Source: an uncultured Bacteroidia bacterium (GTDB lineage Bacteria; Bacteroidota; Bacteroidia; Bacteroidales; Prolixibacteraceae). Taken from it: a stretch of 6,123 nucleotides of DNA. The stretch's first letter is position 1, and each line of letters begins with the position of its first letter. Shown here piece by piece: positions 1 through 5,448 of this stretch. Under the pieces are notes generated by a model that was not told the origin of the DNA, did not search any database, and was given only the letters and a program-made list of their open reading frames with translations. The stretch spans positions 1-6,123 of the forward strand of contig CAIOOC010000582.1 of assembly GCA_903859795.1 (NCBI GenBank), read 5' to 3'. The position numbers and the translations under genes were made by a program.

Positions 1-93
1 ATTTGGATCGCTGACTTCTTTAAATAAAGGTAAAGCATGCAGAATTGTTATTAAGAGCAGTAATAATGCGGCTAAATATCGGATTACCTTCGT
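1..93 (-). CDS. Membrane protein, N-terminal fragment cut by the window edge
   Basis: This minus-strand frame runs off the left edge, and its 31 visible codons are open. They read as a basic start (K-V-I-R-Y-L), then a leucine-rich hydrophobic helix (LAALLLLLITILHALPLF), then a polar K-E-V-S-D-P-N stretch. This is what the first segment of a small inner-membrane protein looks like. The codon where Met would be expected (91-93) is ACG, not ATG. An in-frame TAA lies four codons further upstream (106-108), and no ATG, GTG or TTG lies between it and the ACG or in the visible part of the frame. Either the start codon has mutated, or a base is misread, or the gene uses a rare start. The short hydrophobic proteins of Bacteroidota that this resembles have no function I can name. 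Confidence that the frame is, or recently was, coding is moderate. Confidence 0.45.
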
Positions 94-122
94 TTGAACT
101 AAGTATTAGAGATCAATAATGT

Positions 123-153
123 GAAAGTTATACTAAAATTACCTCATAGTCAA
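123..153 (-). promoter_or_regulatory. Possible Bacteroidota-type promoter for the left-edge gene
   Basis: On the minus strand TTGACT (148-153) is followed, 20 bases after its TTG, by TAACTTTC (123-130). That is one mismatch from the Bacteroidota -7 consensus TAnnTTTG, with the usual -33 TTG spacing. The site lies about 30 bases before the presumed start of the left-edge membrane protein. Short AT-rich matches like this occur by chance, so this is a suggestion only. Confidence 0.3.
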
Positions 154-260
154 ATGTTTAATATGCAGATAACCGATGAAAAAAAACATTGAAAATGATC
201 CGGAATTATTAAGGATATTGTAGATTTACGGAAATATACAAATTATAAATAACCTTGGCT

Positions 261-635
261 ATGAGTTTAAATCGATTTATGAATGAAAACTTGAGTGTCA
301 TTAGAGAAGAGATAATCAGAAAAATTCCTAATCCGGAATTTGATTCCCATGAATTTATCAGGCATTTCGCAAGGAAATATGAGACGATCTATATTGAGTT
401 CTTAAGTTCTTACAAACTTGAACCTTTTAGAAATGTTCATGCCCAAATAGGAAGGTTTTTATCAGAGCGTCAGGAATTACTGCAAATAAAAGATCATGGA
501 ACGACACAAAGCCCAAACATCTTTGGCATTGAATCAACTAATGAAAGGTGGGTGAAAACAGATCCGGGAAGTTCGGCCCAACTGGAACTTACATTCAAAA
601 AGGGGAAGATTGGTAGAAAAGTAAGTTCCAATTGA
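261..635 (+). CDS. Hypothetical protein, 124 aa, soluble
   Basis: I do not recognise a named domain. An in-frame TTG at 255 is possible, but I chose the ATG at 261 because it gives a natural N-terminus (MSLNRFMNENLSVIREEIIR). The protein is soluble and mostly helical. Residues 1-25 form an amphipathic segment. Residues 27-75 carry the best protein-like core, with many aromatic and charged residues (DSHEFIRHFARKYE, then FRNVHAQIGRFLSE). It has no signal peptide or membrane segment. The last 25 or so residues (T-D-P-G-S-S onward) are low in character and lysine-rich, unlike the core. They may be run-on after loss of an original stop near residue 100. There is no close same-strand neighbour, so it is probably monocistronic. 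The coding call is fairly safe; the function is unknown. Confidence 0.6.
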   Translation: MSLNRFMNENLSVIREEIIRKIPNPEFDSHEFIRHFARKYETIYIEFLSSYKLEPFRNVHAQIGRFLSERQELLQIKDHGTTQSPNIFGIESTNERWVKTDPGSSAQLELTFKKGKIGRKVSSN

Positions 636-702
636 AATATGGTTACTCCAAAACATGTTTTCCTGAACATGCTCTAAAGTAACTGTGACCGAACCTTGAG
701 TG

Positions 703-1017
703 TCATCTTTTTGACCGCTGCCAGACAGAGCCATTTGCCCAAACAATTTTACTTCCGTTATCCTGCAGAATAGCTTTCAAGCCACCTTCCCAACCGGTTG
801 CAATAATGTTCAGGTTGTCCAGGAAACTGCCATCAGACCTATTCTAAAAATAAATTGGTATTAAATTTTTCAAATTCCAAACAGGTCCTCCCTTTCCCCC
901 GGGAAACTCTCCGCAATCACAAATTTCGGCACCCGATCTCGACCCCAATTTGGTCAATCCGGATATAGTGCCTACTTTGAGCGAATAAAGTGTATCAGTT
1001 CGTGAACAATTGGGCAT
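703..1017 (-). pseudogene. Broken minus-strand gene remnant with an in-frame TAG
   Basis: This occupies most of the gene-free stretch 636-1080. From an ATG at 1015-1017 the minus strand is open for 57 codons and includes a Gly/Cys-rich stretch (CDCGEFPGGKGGPVWNLKN). It stops at TAG (844-846). The same frame then stays open and protein-like for another 46 codons to a TGA at 703-705, including SDGSFLDNLNIIATGWEGG and QDNGSKIVWANGSVWQR. The Trp/Gly/Asn pattern of that ending resembles the C-terminal strands of small secreted beta proteins. I read it as one gene with a nonsense change, or two fragments joined by an indel next to the TAG, because another frame also reads plausibly just before it. 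I do not recognise the family. It could instead be chance open frame, so confidence is low. Confidence 0.3.
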
Positions 1018-1080
1018 TTTTTAGTTGAAAAAGAGTTTAACACCAGGTTTCACGCAAAGTAAGTTAGAGGATTTCATAAA

Positions 1081-1455
1081 ATGAAGGTTGCAATTTTAAT
1101 TATATTCCTGCTGTTATCCGTCTCGTTAAATTCCGGGTACAGCAGTCTGGTAGTTATGATGGGTGATCCTGAAAATAGTTCAGGCGGGATTACCCGGGTC
1201 GATATCATCCGGTATGCAATGGAGCTTATCGGCACATCATACCGTACAGCATGCAGTAATCCTAAGAAAGGATTTGACTGTTCTGGTTTTGTCAATTATG
1301 TATTTAAGAATTTTAAAATAAGCCTCCCAAGGAGTTCCGCTGCCTTTGAAAGGCTTGGAAAAGCGCTTAAACCTGAAGAGTTTAAGGTCGGTGATGTGCT
1401 GGTCTTTTACGGTTTCAAACCGCGGGGCTCGGCTGTATTTCCGATTAACAAATGA
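1081..1455 (+). CDS. NlpC/P60-type (C40) cell-wall peptidase, C-terminally truncated
   Basis: The ATG is followed by a classic signal peptide (MKVAILIIFLLLSVSLNSGY), so the product would be exported. Residues 37-55 form the helix before the active site. The catalytic motif D66-C67-S68-G69-F70 is clear, followed by V-N-Y-V-F and the L-P-R-S-S segment. Near residues 103-110 comes G-D-V-L-V-F-Y, which in the family is soon followed by G-H-V-G-I with the catalytic His. Here the similarity ends at about residue 115 (K-P-R). The frame then runs through nine unrelated residues to a stop, so the His and third polar residue are missing. The family cleaves D-Glu/diamino-acid peptide bonds of peptidoglycan, and this copy should be inactive. 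None of the other forward frames after 1425 restores the missing part, which points to deletion or recombination rather than a simple frameshift. Confidence 0.75.
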   Translation: MKVAILIIFLLLSVSLNSGYSSLVVMMGDPENSSGGITRVDIIRYAMELIGTSYRTACSNPKKGFDCSGFVNYVFKNFKISLPRSSAAFERLGKALKPEEFKVGDVLVFYGFKPRGSAVFPINK

Positions 1456-1756
1456 CCAAAAACCTAATGAATATTCCTATTTCTCTGTTACAATTGACCA
1501 AGAACTAGTTGAAAATTTCTATATCTCTGCTATTTCTATTTTTTGTACATCTTTATACTGTTTGAGAATTTAGGAATGTTTAAAGGGGCATAAGCAATTT
1601 CGATTCGTATACCAAACAAAGAAGAATAGAATAACGAAGAATTGCGACGTGTAATTGAGTTATTCGTCACCAAAATGAGCCTGGCATTAATCCGGATGCG
1701 TTGGCAATACGAGTAAGAACCGACATTGAATTGACAATAAAATAAATCTGACAACG
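1456..1756. other. Gene-free spacer with possible coding debris
   Basis: I see no credible gene here. The remainder of the NlpC/P60 domain is absent. One short plus-strand frame (1659-1745) reads protein-like near its end (HQNEPGINPDALAIRVRTD, then IELTIK and TAA), but it has no start codon and a TGA directly before it. It may be the tail of a lost gene. A promoter for the following VOC gene must lie here if that gene is transcribed alone, but I could not pick out a convincing one. Confidence 0.4.
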
Positions 1757-2227
1757 ATGAAAAAGACAATATTAATATCTTTGGCTCTTGTGACAACCTT
1801 TTTTATTGGTTTCGCTTTCAAATCAGTAACAATAAGCAACAATCATAAAATGAAAAAAGTAACAGGCATTGGGGGCGTTTTTTTCAAATGCAAAGACCCG
1901 CGAAAGATGACAGAATGGTATCAAAAACACCTTGGTTTAGCGACTAACCCATATGGCGCAACCTTTGAGTGGTACGAAAGTGCAGACAGCAAGAAGAAAG
2001 CTCAAACACAATGGACCCCTTTCCCCGATTCAACAAAATACTTTGAACCTTCATCAAAGGATTTTATGATTAATTACAGGGTTGAAAACCTGGCAAAACT
2101 TGTAGATGAATTAAGGGAGGAAGGTGTTACAATTGTGGATAAAATTGGAACATACGACTATGGTAAATTTATTCATATCCTTGATTCAGAAGGAAACAAA
2201 GTTCAGTTGTGGGAACCTGTAGACTAA
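1757..2227 (+). CDS. VOC-fold (glyoxalase/bleomycin-resistance-like) protein with signal-like N-terminus
   Basis: Residues 1-24 form a hydrophobic, signal-peptide-like leader (MKKTILISLALVTTFFIGFA). From residue 33 a single VOC-superfamily module runs to the end: beta strand T-G-I-G-G-V-F-F-K, helix with W-Y-Q-K-H-L-G-L (54-61), the F-M-I-N-Y-R-V strand (103-109), the helix L-V-D-E-L-R-E-E-G (115-123), and the closing strand H-I-L-D-S-E-G-N-K-V-Q-L-W-E-P (140-154). The E153 position matches the C-terminal metal-ligand Glu of many VOC enzymes. I see no obvious His ligand in the first strand, so the catalytic chemistry is unclear. A second ATG at 1850 (Met32, M-K-K-V-T) would give a cytoplasmic 125-aa form that is a complete VOC module. 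The upstream start keeps a long open, leader-like frame, so I prefer it. The gene converges with the minus-strand operon beyond 2400. Confidence 0.85.
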   Translation: MKKTILISLALVTTFFIGFAFKSVTISNNHKMKKVTGIGGVFFKCKDPRKMTEWYQKHLGLATNPYGATFEWYESADSKKKAQTQWTPFPDSTKYFEPSSKDFMINYRVENLAKLVDELREEGVTIVDKIGTYDYGKFIHILDSEGNKVQLWEPVD

Positions 2228-2256
2228 AAATTAGGAAATCAAAACAAGAAACCGGA

Positions 2257-2290
2257 TCGGAGGCGTCAACCTGTCAGGAATAGCCTCCGA
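2257..2290. terminator. Hairpin in the convergent spacer, likely terminator
   Basis: An eight-base perfect inverted repeat, TCGGAGGC (2257-2264) and GCCTCCGA (2283-2290), encloses an 18-base loop containing a small CCT/AGG stem. It lies between the VOC gene ending at 2227 and the minus-strand operon ending at 2400. On the minus strand the stem is followed by a T-rich run, which suits termination of the operon. On the plus strand no T-tract follows. A separate 8-base palindrome, CACCGGTG (2301-2308), sits next to it. Confidence 0.5.
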
Positions 2291-2399
2291 CTAGAATGTT
2301 CACCGGTGCATCTATGTCCACCAATTTTATACGACCGGAAAGCTCCCGGCAAGTCTGGTTTCGGTGCTAGGCTGAAAAGAAATTAGCTCAAAATATTGG

Positions 2400-2780
2400 C
2401 TACTTTGCATTCTCATCTACTTCAAAAATTCCAAATGTGTTATTATCAAGGTCTAAAAAATAGCCCTGCCAACAACGGGCCGGGATTGCAAATTTTGGGA
2501 ATGCAATTTGACCTCCATTTTTAAGTATTAATTCAGACATATGGTCAAAGTTGTCAACCCGAATAGAACATACAAACGCGTTTGTTCCAAATTCTGGCGG
2601 AGGTACTTTAACAGGCCGTTTGAGAAGTCCTCCGTTAATACTATTTGTTTCAATTCTGTAATATTCTATTGGAACAAATTCTTCTTTAAAAAACTTCCAG
2701 CCAAAAATGGTACTATAAAATACAATCTCCCTCTCGGGTTCAGATGATTGTATTTCGAAATATCCTATTGTATTCATCAT
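2400..2780 (-). CDS. VOC family protein, cytoplasmic, 126 aa
   Basis: A single VOC/glyoxalase-like module fills the protein. It opens with strand I-G-Y-F-E-I (5-10), then the helix and turn E-R-E-I-V-F-Y-S-T-I-F-G-W (17-29) that mark the superfamily. Mid-protein are the F-V-C-S-I-R-V strand (69-75) and the helix H-M-S-E-L-I-L-K-N-G-G (80-90). The end is G-Y-F-L-D-L-D-N-N-T-F-G-I-F-E (106-120), with E120 in the place of the last metal ligand. Such proteins include dioxygenases, isomerases and ligand-sequestering resistance proteins, and the substrate cannot be read from sequence. The start is M-M; only two bases separate it from the stop of the upstream SRPBCC gene, so the two are almost certainly translationally coupled. 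It is the last gene of the operon, and a hairpin lies beyond it. Confidence 0.88.
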   Translation of the reverse strand: MMNTIGYFEIQSSEPEREIVFYSTIFGWKFFKEEFVPIEYYRIETNSINGGLLKRPVKVPPPEFGTNAFVCSIRVDNFDHMSELILKNGGQIAFPKFAIPARCWQGYFLDLDNNTFGIFEVDENAK

Positions 2781-2782
2781 AA

Positions 2783-3232
2783 TTAAGCATCCGGAATTTC
2801 TGGTTCAACTAATTTTTTTAACTTTTCCAGTGAGTCCTGCCACCCTAAATAACACATTTCAGTTGGTATAACCGAAGGAATTCCTTCTTGGGTAATTTTA
2901 AGTTCTGTACCGCATGAAACTTTTTTGAGCCAAACCGAGGTAACCATTTTACCAGGTAAATTCGGGTCCTCAAATTCGTCAGTATATTTAATAAATTCAT
3001 TCAGCTCCAATTCTAAGTAAGTTCCACTAAATGAGTTTCCGTTTCCTGTTGAGAAATTGATAAATGACATCCGGTAGTTTCCACCTTGTCGTGCCTCCAT
3101 GCTGTGAACAACACATAGAAATCCATACGGAGGAATCCAAGATGCCATTGCAATTGGATCGGTAAAAGCTCGATAGATTTTTTCGGGAGATGCATTTATA
3201 ACCCGATGTAATGATATGCTATTGGTTTCCAT
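2783..3232 (-). CDS. SRPBCC / AHSA1-like domain protein
   Basis: The 149 residues match one SRPBCC (START-like, Bet v1 fold) domain of the Aha1 C-terminal type. The first strand and helix read V-I-N-A-S-P-E-K-I-Y-R-A-F-T-D-P (11-26), then S-W-I-P-P (31-35). Next come G-G-N-Y-R-M-S-F (50-57), F-S-G-T-Y-L-E-L (68-75), the strand M-V-T-S-V-W-L (96-102), and the long C-terminal helix G-W-Q-D-S-L-E-K-L-K-K-L-V-E (130-143). These folds form a deep hydrophobic pocket that binds small ligands; most bacterial members have no assigned ligand. It is complete, with no signal peptide. It is the middle gene of the operon, 21 bases after the PhnB-like gene and two bases before the VOC gene. SRPBCC proteins are often encoded beside VOC proteins in Bacteroidota, so a shared small-molecule or stress role is an inference. 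Confidence 0.88.
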   Translation of the reverse strand: METNSISLHRVINASPEKIYRAFTDPIAMASWIPPYGFLCVVHSMEARQGGNYRMSFINFSTGNGNSFSGTYLELELNEFIKYTDEFEDPNLPGKMVTSVWLKKVSCGTELKITQEGIPSVIPTEMCYLGWQDSLEKLKKLVEPEIPDA

Positions 3233-3253
3233 GAAATTAATTTGGATAAGTAA

Positions 3254-3697
3254 TTAATTATTATTGGGCTGATTCGCGATATTAAACATCCACCGGATTC
3301 CGAATTGGTCCCTGCAGGTTCCCCAGTAACCCCAGAATTCATCGTGAGGAGCAACACCTTCACTTCCCGATTGAGAAAGTTCCTGATATAGGCGGTCCGC
3401 TTCTTCTTTAGTATCTGGATTTATGCTGATCGATATATTATTACCTTCAATCAGTTTGTGTCCCATGCTTTCAAGCACATCGGTGGCCATAATTTCTGTG
3501 CCCCCAAGAATCGGTAATGCGACATGCATTACTTTGTTTTGATCAGCTTCTGAAAGTTCCGGCATACCTGGTTGGGCCGGAATATCTTTCATTCTCATTA
3601 TTGGTGTTGAATATTCTGTTTTGAAAACCTTTTTGTAGAAGTTAAAAGCTTCTTCAGCGTTTCCTTCGAAGTTGAAATAAATTGATACCTGTGCCAT
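3254..3697 (-). CDS. PhnB-like VOC family protein, 147 aa
   Basis: This is a PhnB-type VOC protein, often annotated as 3-demethylubiquinone methyltransferase-like although no methyltransferase activity is implied. The signature start is Q-V-S-I-Y-F-N-F-E-G-N-A-E-E-A-F-N-F-Y-K (3-22). The middle has V-M-H-V-A-L-P-I-L-G-G-T-E-I-M-A-T-D (56-73), and N-I-S-I-S-I-N (87-93) precedes the helix E-E-A-D-R-L-Y-Q-E-L (98-107). The family ending is W-G-Y-W-G-T-C-R-D-Q-F-G-I-R-W-M-F-N (122-139). The length is normal, with no leader or membrane segment. PhnB proteins are structural VOC homologues of unknown reaction. It is the first clear gene of the operon, preceded by an A-rich leader, and it faces away from the Crp/Fnr regulator. 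Confidence 0.9.
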   Translation of the reverse strand: MAQVSIYFNFEGNAEEAFNFYKKVFKTEYSTPIMRMKDIPAQPGMPELSEADQNKVMHVALPILGGTEIMATDVLESMGHKLIEGNNISISINPDTKEEADRLYQELSQSGSEGVAPHDEFWGYWGTCRDQFGIRWMFNIANQPNNN

Positions 3698-3726
3698 GAT
3701 GATTTATTTTGCTATTAATATTCATT

Positions 3727-3837
3727 CTATTTAAATAATGCAAAACTCAGAAAATTGTTCACGCTGTTTTTATTTATAAATTCAATCTCTTGTTCGTTTG
3801 CAGTATATCCTTGCTGCCACAAATTTTTTGGCACCAT
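3727..3837 (-). CDS. Possible small protein, 36 aa, upstream of the operon
   Basis: An ATG at 3835-3837 opens a 36-codon frame that ends at TAG (3727-3729), 29 bases before the PhnB-like gene. The product begins M-V-P-K-N-L-W-Q-Q-G-Y-T-A-N-E and ends N-N-F-L-S-F-A-L-F-K. It has a natural mix of charged and aromatic residues and no low-complexity run. A TGA lies one codon before the ATG, so the start is fixed. It could be a true small protein leading the operon, a leader peptide, or the head of a lost larger gene. I do not recognise it, and chance is a real alternative. Confidence 0.35.
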   Translation of the reverse strand: MVPKNLWQQGYTANEQEIEFINKNSVNNFLSFALFK

Positions 3838-4018
3838 ATCTCAGGGGAATGAAAGCAATTCTGCGATTGTAATTTAATTGCATTTATGTCTATTTTTGGC
3901 AGGATCAAACAGATTTGTTCCGTGAGGGATTTTGTTCAGCACAGGCTCCTAACTCATAAGGGTTTCAGCTCCGCCCGCAGGCTACAATTTTGCCATGCAA
4001 ACTTTTAAAAAGTGATAA
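3838..4018. promoter_or_regulatory. Divergent intergenic region between regulator and operon
   Basis: Together with the small frame beside it, this makes a 321-base gap (3698-4018) between the divergent operon and the Crp/Fnr gene. A CAATTTTG at 3985-3992 is one mismatch from the Bacteroidota -7 box TAnnTTTG and lies 26 bases before the regulator ATG, so it is a weak promoter candidate. The repeated hexamer CAGGCT near 3942 and 3979 flanks it. I found no convincing Crp-type palindrome by eye. Any operator for the adjacent regulator would be expected here. Confidence 0.3.
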
Positions 4019-4591
4019 ATGCATAACAATATCATAAGGCATATTAGAAAGTTTTTAGAAATAAATGAAATTGAGGTTGAGACTGTTAACAAATATTTGG
4101 AAAGACATCAATTCAAAAAGAAGGAATTTATATTGCAGGAGCAAAAGGTTTGCAAGAATTTGTACTTTGTTGAAAAAGGTTGTTTGAGGATGTATTTCAT
4201 CAATAAAAAAGGGGTAGAACAAATCACCCAGTTTGCCTTGGATGGTTGGTGGATTTCAGACCATCAGAGTTTCATGAATAATTCGCCTTCAGATTATTAT
4301 ATCCAGACTATTGAAGAATCTACAATCGTATCTATTAACAATCAGGATCTTGATAAATTGCTCATTGAACTTCCTCATTTAGAGGAGTATTTTAGAATAA
4401 TTATGCAGAAAGCGGTAGCCAGTGCTCAACATCGGTCGAAATTATTGTACGAAATGTCTAAAGAAGAATTTTACTTTCATTTCAGCACTTCTTTCCCGGA
4501 ATTTATGGTGCGGGTACCCCAGTACATGATTGCTTCCTATCTCGGGCTCACCCCTGAATATCTGAGTGAACTGCGGAAAAAGAATTTGTAA
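4019..4591 (+). CDS. Crp/Fnr family transcriptional regulator
   Basis: This is a complete 190-aa regulator of the Bacteroidota Crp/Fnr type. Residues 5-30 form the N-terminal helices. The cyclic-nucleotide-binding-like jelly roll spans about 30-115, with F-I-L-Q-E-Q-K-V-C (38-45), L-Y-F-V-E-K-G-C-L-R (48-57) and F-A-L-D-G-W-W-I-S-D (72-81). The phosphate-binding motif that would mark true cAMP binding is not present, and there is no Fnr-style N-terminal Cys cluster, so the signal is unknown. Residues 112-145 are the dimer helix. The helix-turn-helix is R-V-P-Q-Y-M-I-A-S-Y-L-G-L-T-P-E-Y-L-S-E-L-R-K-K (165-188), typical of this subgroup, which ends just after it. It diverges from the PhnB/SRPBCC/VOC operon, so control of that operon is a reasonable inference. 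Confidence 0.93.
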   Translation: MHNNIIRHIRKFLEINEIEVETVNKYLERHQFKKKEFILQEQKVCKNLYFVEKGCLRMYFINKKGVEQITQFALDGWWISDHQSFMNNSPSDYYIQTIEESTIVSINNQDLDKLLIELPHLEEYFRIIMQKAVASAQHRSKLLYEMSKEEFYFHFSTSFPEFMVRVPQYMIASYLGLTPEYLSELRKKNL

Positions 4592-4782
4592 TTTGAATTT
4601 CTTAATCCAGTTTAATTTTTAAGAATTCTTTTCATGGTATTTTTGCTGCTGTAATCGAAATCTTAAACGCTATCAAATAGCCATGGTTGAGAAATCACAA
4701 ACCGAAATGAAATTTTCATCATGGCTGTTAGCTACGCTGATCTTCGATTCCATCTGACCTTTAAAAAACAATTTATTTACAG

Positions 4783-4964
4783 ATGAATATGGAAGCAAAA
4801 ATTCAGATACTGGAAATAATGAAAAAAGAAGGGATCGCTTTAAATGCCGGGAAAATTGCGGTATTAACAAATCTTGACCGTAAAGTGGTTGATAAAGCTA
4901 TAGCAGATTAAAAGCCGAAGAATTAATTATCTCTCCCAAAAGGTGTTTCTGGCAGGCAAAGTAA
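4783..4964 (+). pseudogene. Small winged-helix-like DNA-binding protein, split by a one-base frameshift
   Basis: From ATG 4783 (or the second ATG at 4789) the frame reads K-I-Q-I-L-E-I-M-K-K-E-G, then L-N-A-G-K-I-A-V-L-T-N-L-D-R-K-V-V-D-K-A-I-A-D, then TAA at 4909. Stepping back one base at that TAA gives L-K-A-E-E-L-I-I-S-P-K-R-C-F-W-Q-A-K and a proper stop at 4962-4964. The joined product of about 60 aa fits a family of tiny winged-helix proteins ending in S-P-K-R-C plus an aromatic residue, seen in Bacteroidota and other anaerobe-rich groups. The break sits in GATTAAAAG where GATTTAAAAG would be in frame, so one T is missing from a short run. That means a real mutation or a homopolymer sequencing error. 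It is not a recognisable slippery site. It lies 38 bases upstream of the flavoprotein gene and may once have shared its transcript. Confidence 0.72.
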
Positions 4965-5002
4965 GGTTGGTTAAATAATTTAAAATCAAATTAAAAAATA
5001 TC

Positions 5003-5380
5003 ATGAGTAAACTAAGTGGAAAGTTTTCGGAAGTATTAAAACATGAAGGTGTTGTGTCTCTCATGTCATGGGGTGTTGAGCCACATTTAGTAAACACCTG
5101 GAATTCCTTTCTGGTAGTTACTGATGATGAGCGGATTTTGATTCCAGCCTACGGTTTTCGAAAGACTCAGAAAAATGTGGATGTAAACAACAAGGTTAAA
5201 ATAGCCCTGGGAAGCAAAGATGTTTTGGGTTACAAAGATTATCCCGGAACGGGATTTATAATAGAGGGGAGTGCCCGCTATATCGAATCGGGCGAAGAGT
5301 ATGACATGATGAAAAGTAAATTTTCTTTTCTGACGCGGGTATTGGAGATTACCGTGGATTCTGCAAAGCAAATGTTGTAG
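5003..5380 (+). CDS. Pyridoxamine 5'-phosphate oxidase family (FMN-binding split-barrel) protein
   Basis: The 125 residues form a single flavin-reductase-like split barrel. The start S-K-L-S-G-K-F-S-E-V-L-K-H-E-G-V-V-S (2-19) leads into S-W-G-V-E-P-H-L-V-N-T-W-N-S (22-35), which is characteristic of a small anaerobe and Bacteroidota subgroup. I-L-I-P-A-Y-G (45-51) and K-T-Q-K-N-V (54-59) lie where the FMN phosphate is bound in the family. The strand K-V-K-I-A-L-G-S (64-71) and the segment G-T-G-F-I-I-E-G-S-A-R-Y (82-93) complete the barrel, and C-terminal helices run to L125. The length looks complete. Members bind FMN or a related cofactor, but the substrate is unknown and true PdxH activity is not implied. 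The A-rich leader and lack of a Shine-Dalgarno site are normal for Bacteroidota. Confidence 0.87.
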   Translation: MSKLSGKFSEVLKHEGVVSLMSWGVEPHLVNTWNSFLVVTDDERILIPAYGFRKTQKNVDVNNKVKIALGSKDVLGYKDYPGTGFIIEGSARYIESGEEYDMMKSKFSFLTRVLEITVDSAKQML

Positions 5381-5400
5381 TGAAAAACTAAATTTAGATA

Positions 5401-5441
5401 GTGAAGCCGGATTTGTTCAACTTTATATGTCCGGCCCTCAC
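5401..5441. terminator. Imperfect hairpin in the convergent spacer
   Basis: GCCGGA (5406-5411) pairs with TCCGGC (5430-5435) across an 18-base loop, and an outer GTGA (5401-5404) pairs with TCAC (5438-5441) through a small internal bulge. It lies between the convergent flavoprotein gene ending at 5380 and the minus-strand gene ending at 5449. No strong T-tract follows on either strand. Its place parallels the hairpin at 2257-2290 in the other convergent spacer, so a two-way transcription stop is likely but unproven. Confidence 0.35.
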
Positions 5442-5448
5442 ATCTGAG

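Noticed and set aside
176..223. Fifteen-codon frame starting ATG-AAA-AAA-AAC upstream of the first hypothetical gene
   Set aside because: It is too short and no other frame continues it, so there is nothing to separate it from chance.
534..746. Minus-strand open frame of 70 codons overlapping the first hypothetical gene
   Set aside because: It overlaps a better plus-strand gene, and its residues show no family features. The neighbouring minus frame ending at 703 is more protein-like.
1536..1796. Minus-strand open frame running into the VOC gene start
   Set aside because: Its composition is Ile/Ser/Tyr-rich without domain features, and it overlaps the start of a clear VOC gene.
2228..2399. 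Integron attC-like site in the spacer with nested inverted repeats
   Set aside because: The core-site sequences expected of attC (GTTRRRY and RYYYAAC) are not present in the right arrangement, so a terminator hairpin is simpler.
4621..4630. AAGAATTCTT palindrome after the Crp/Fnr gene as a terminator
   Set aside because: It has no loop and is AT-rich, so the hairpin would be unstable.
4683..4757. Twenty-four-codon frame between the Crp/Fnr gene and the split DNA-binding gene
   Set aside because: It ends with a short hydrophobic run but is too short to support, and the opposite strand is equally open.
4903..4914. Programmed -1 frameshifting in the small DNA-binding gene
   Set aside because: The sequence GCA-GAT-TAA-AAG lacks the X-XXY-YYZ slippery pattern, so a one-base loss or sequencing error is more likely.
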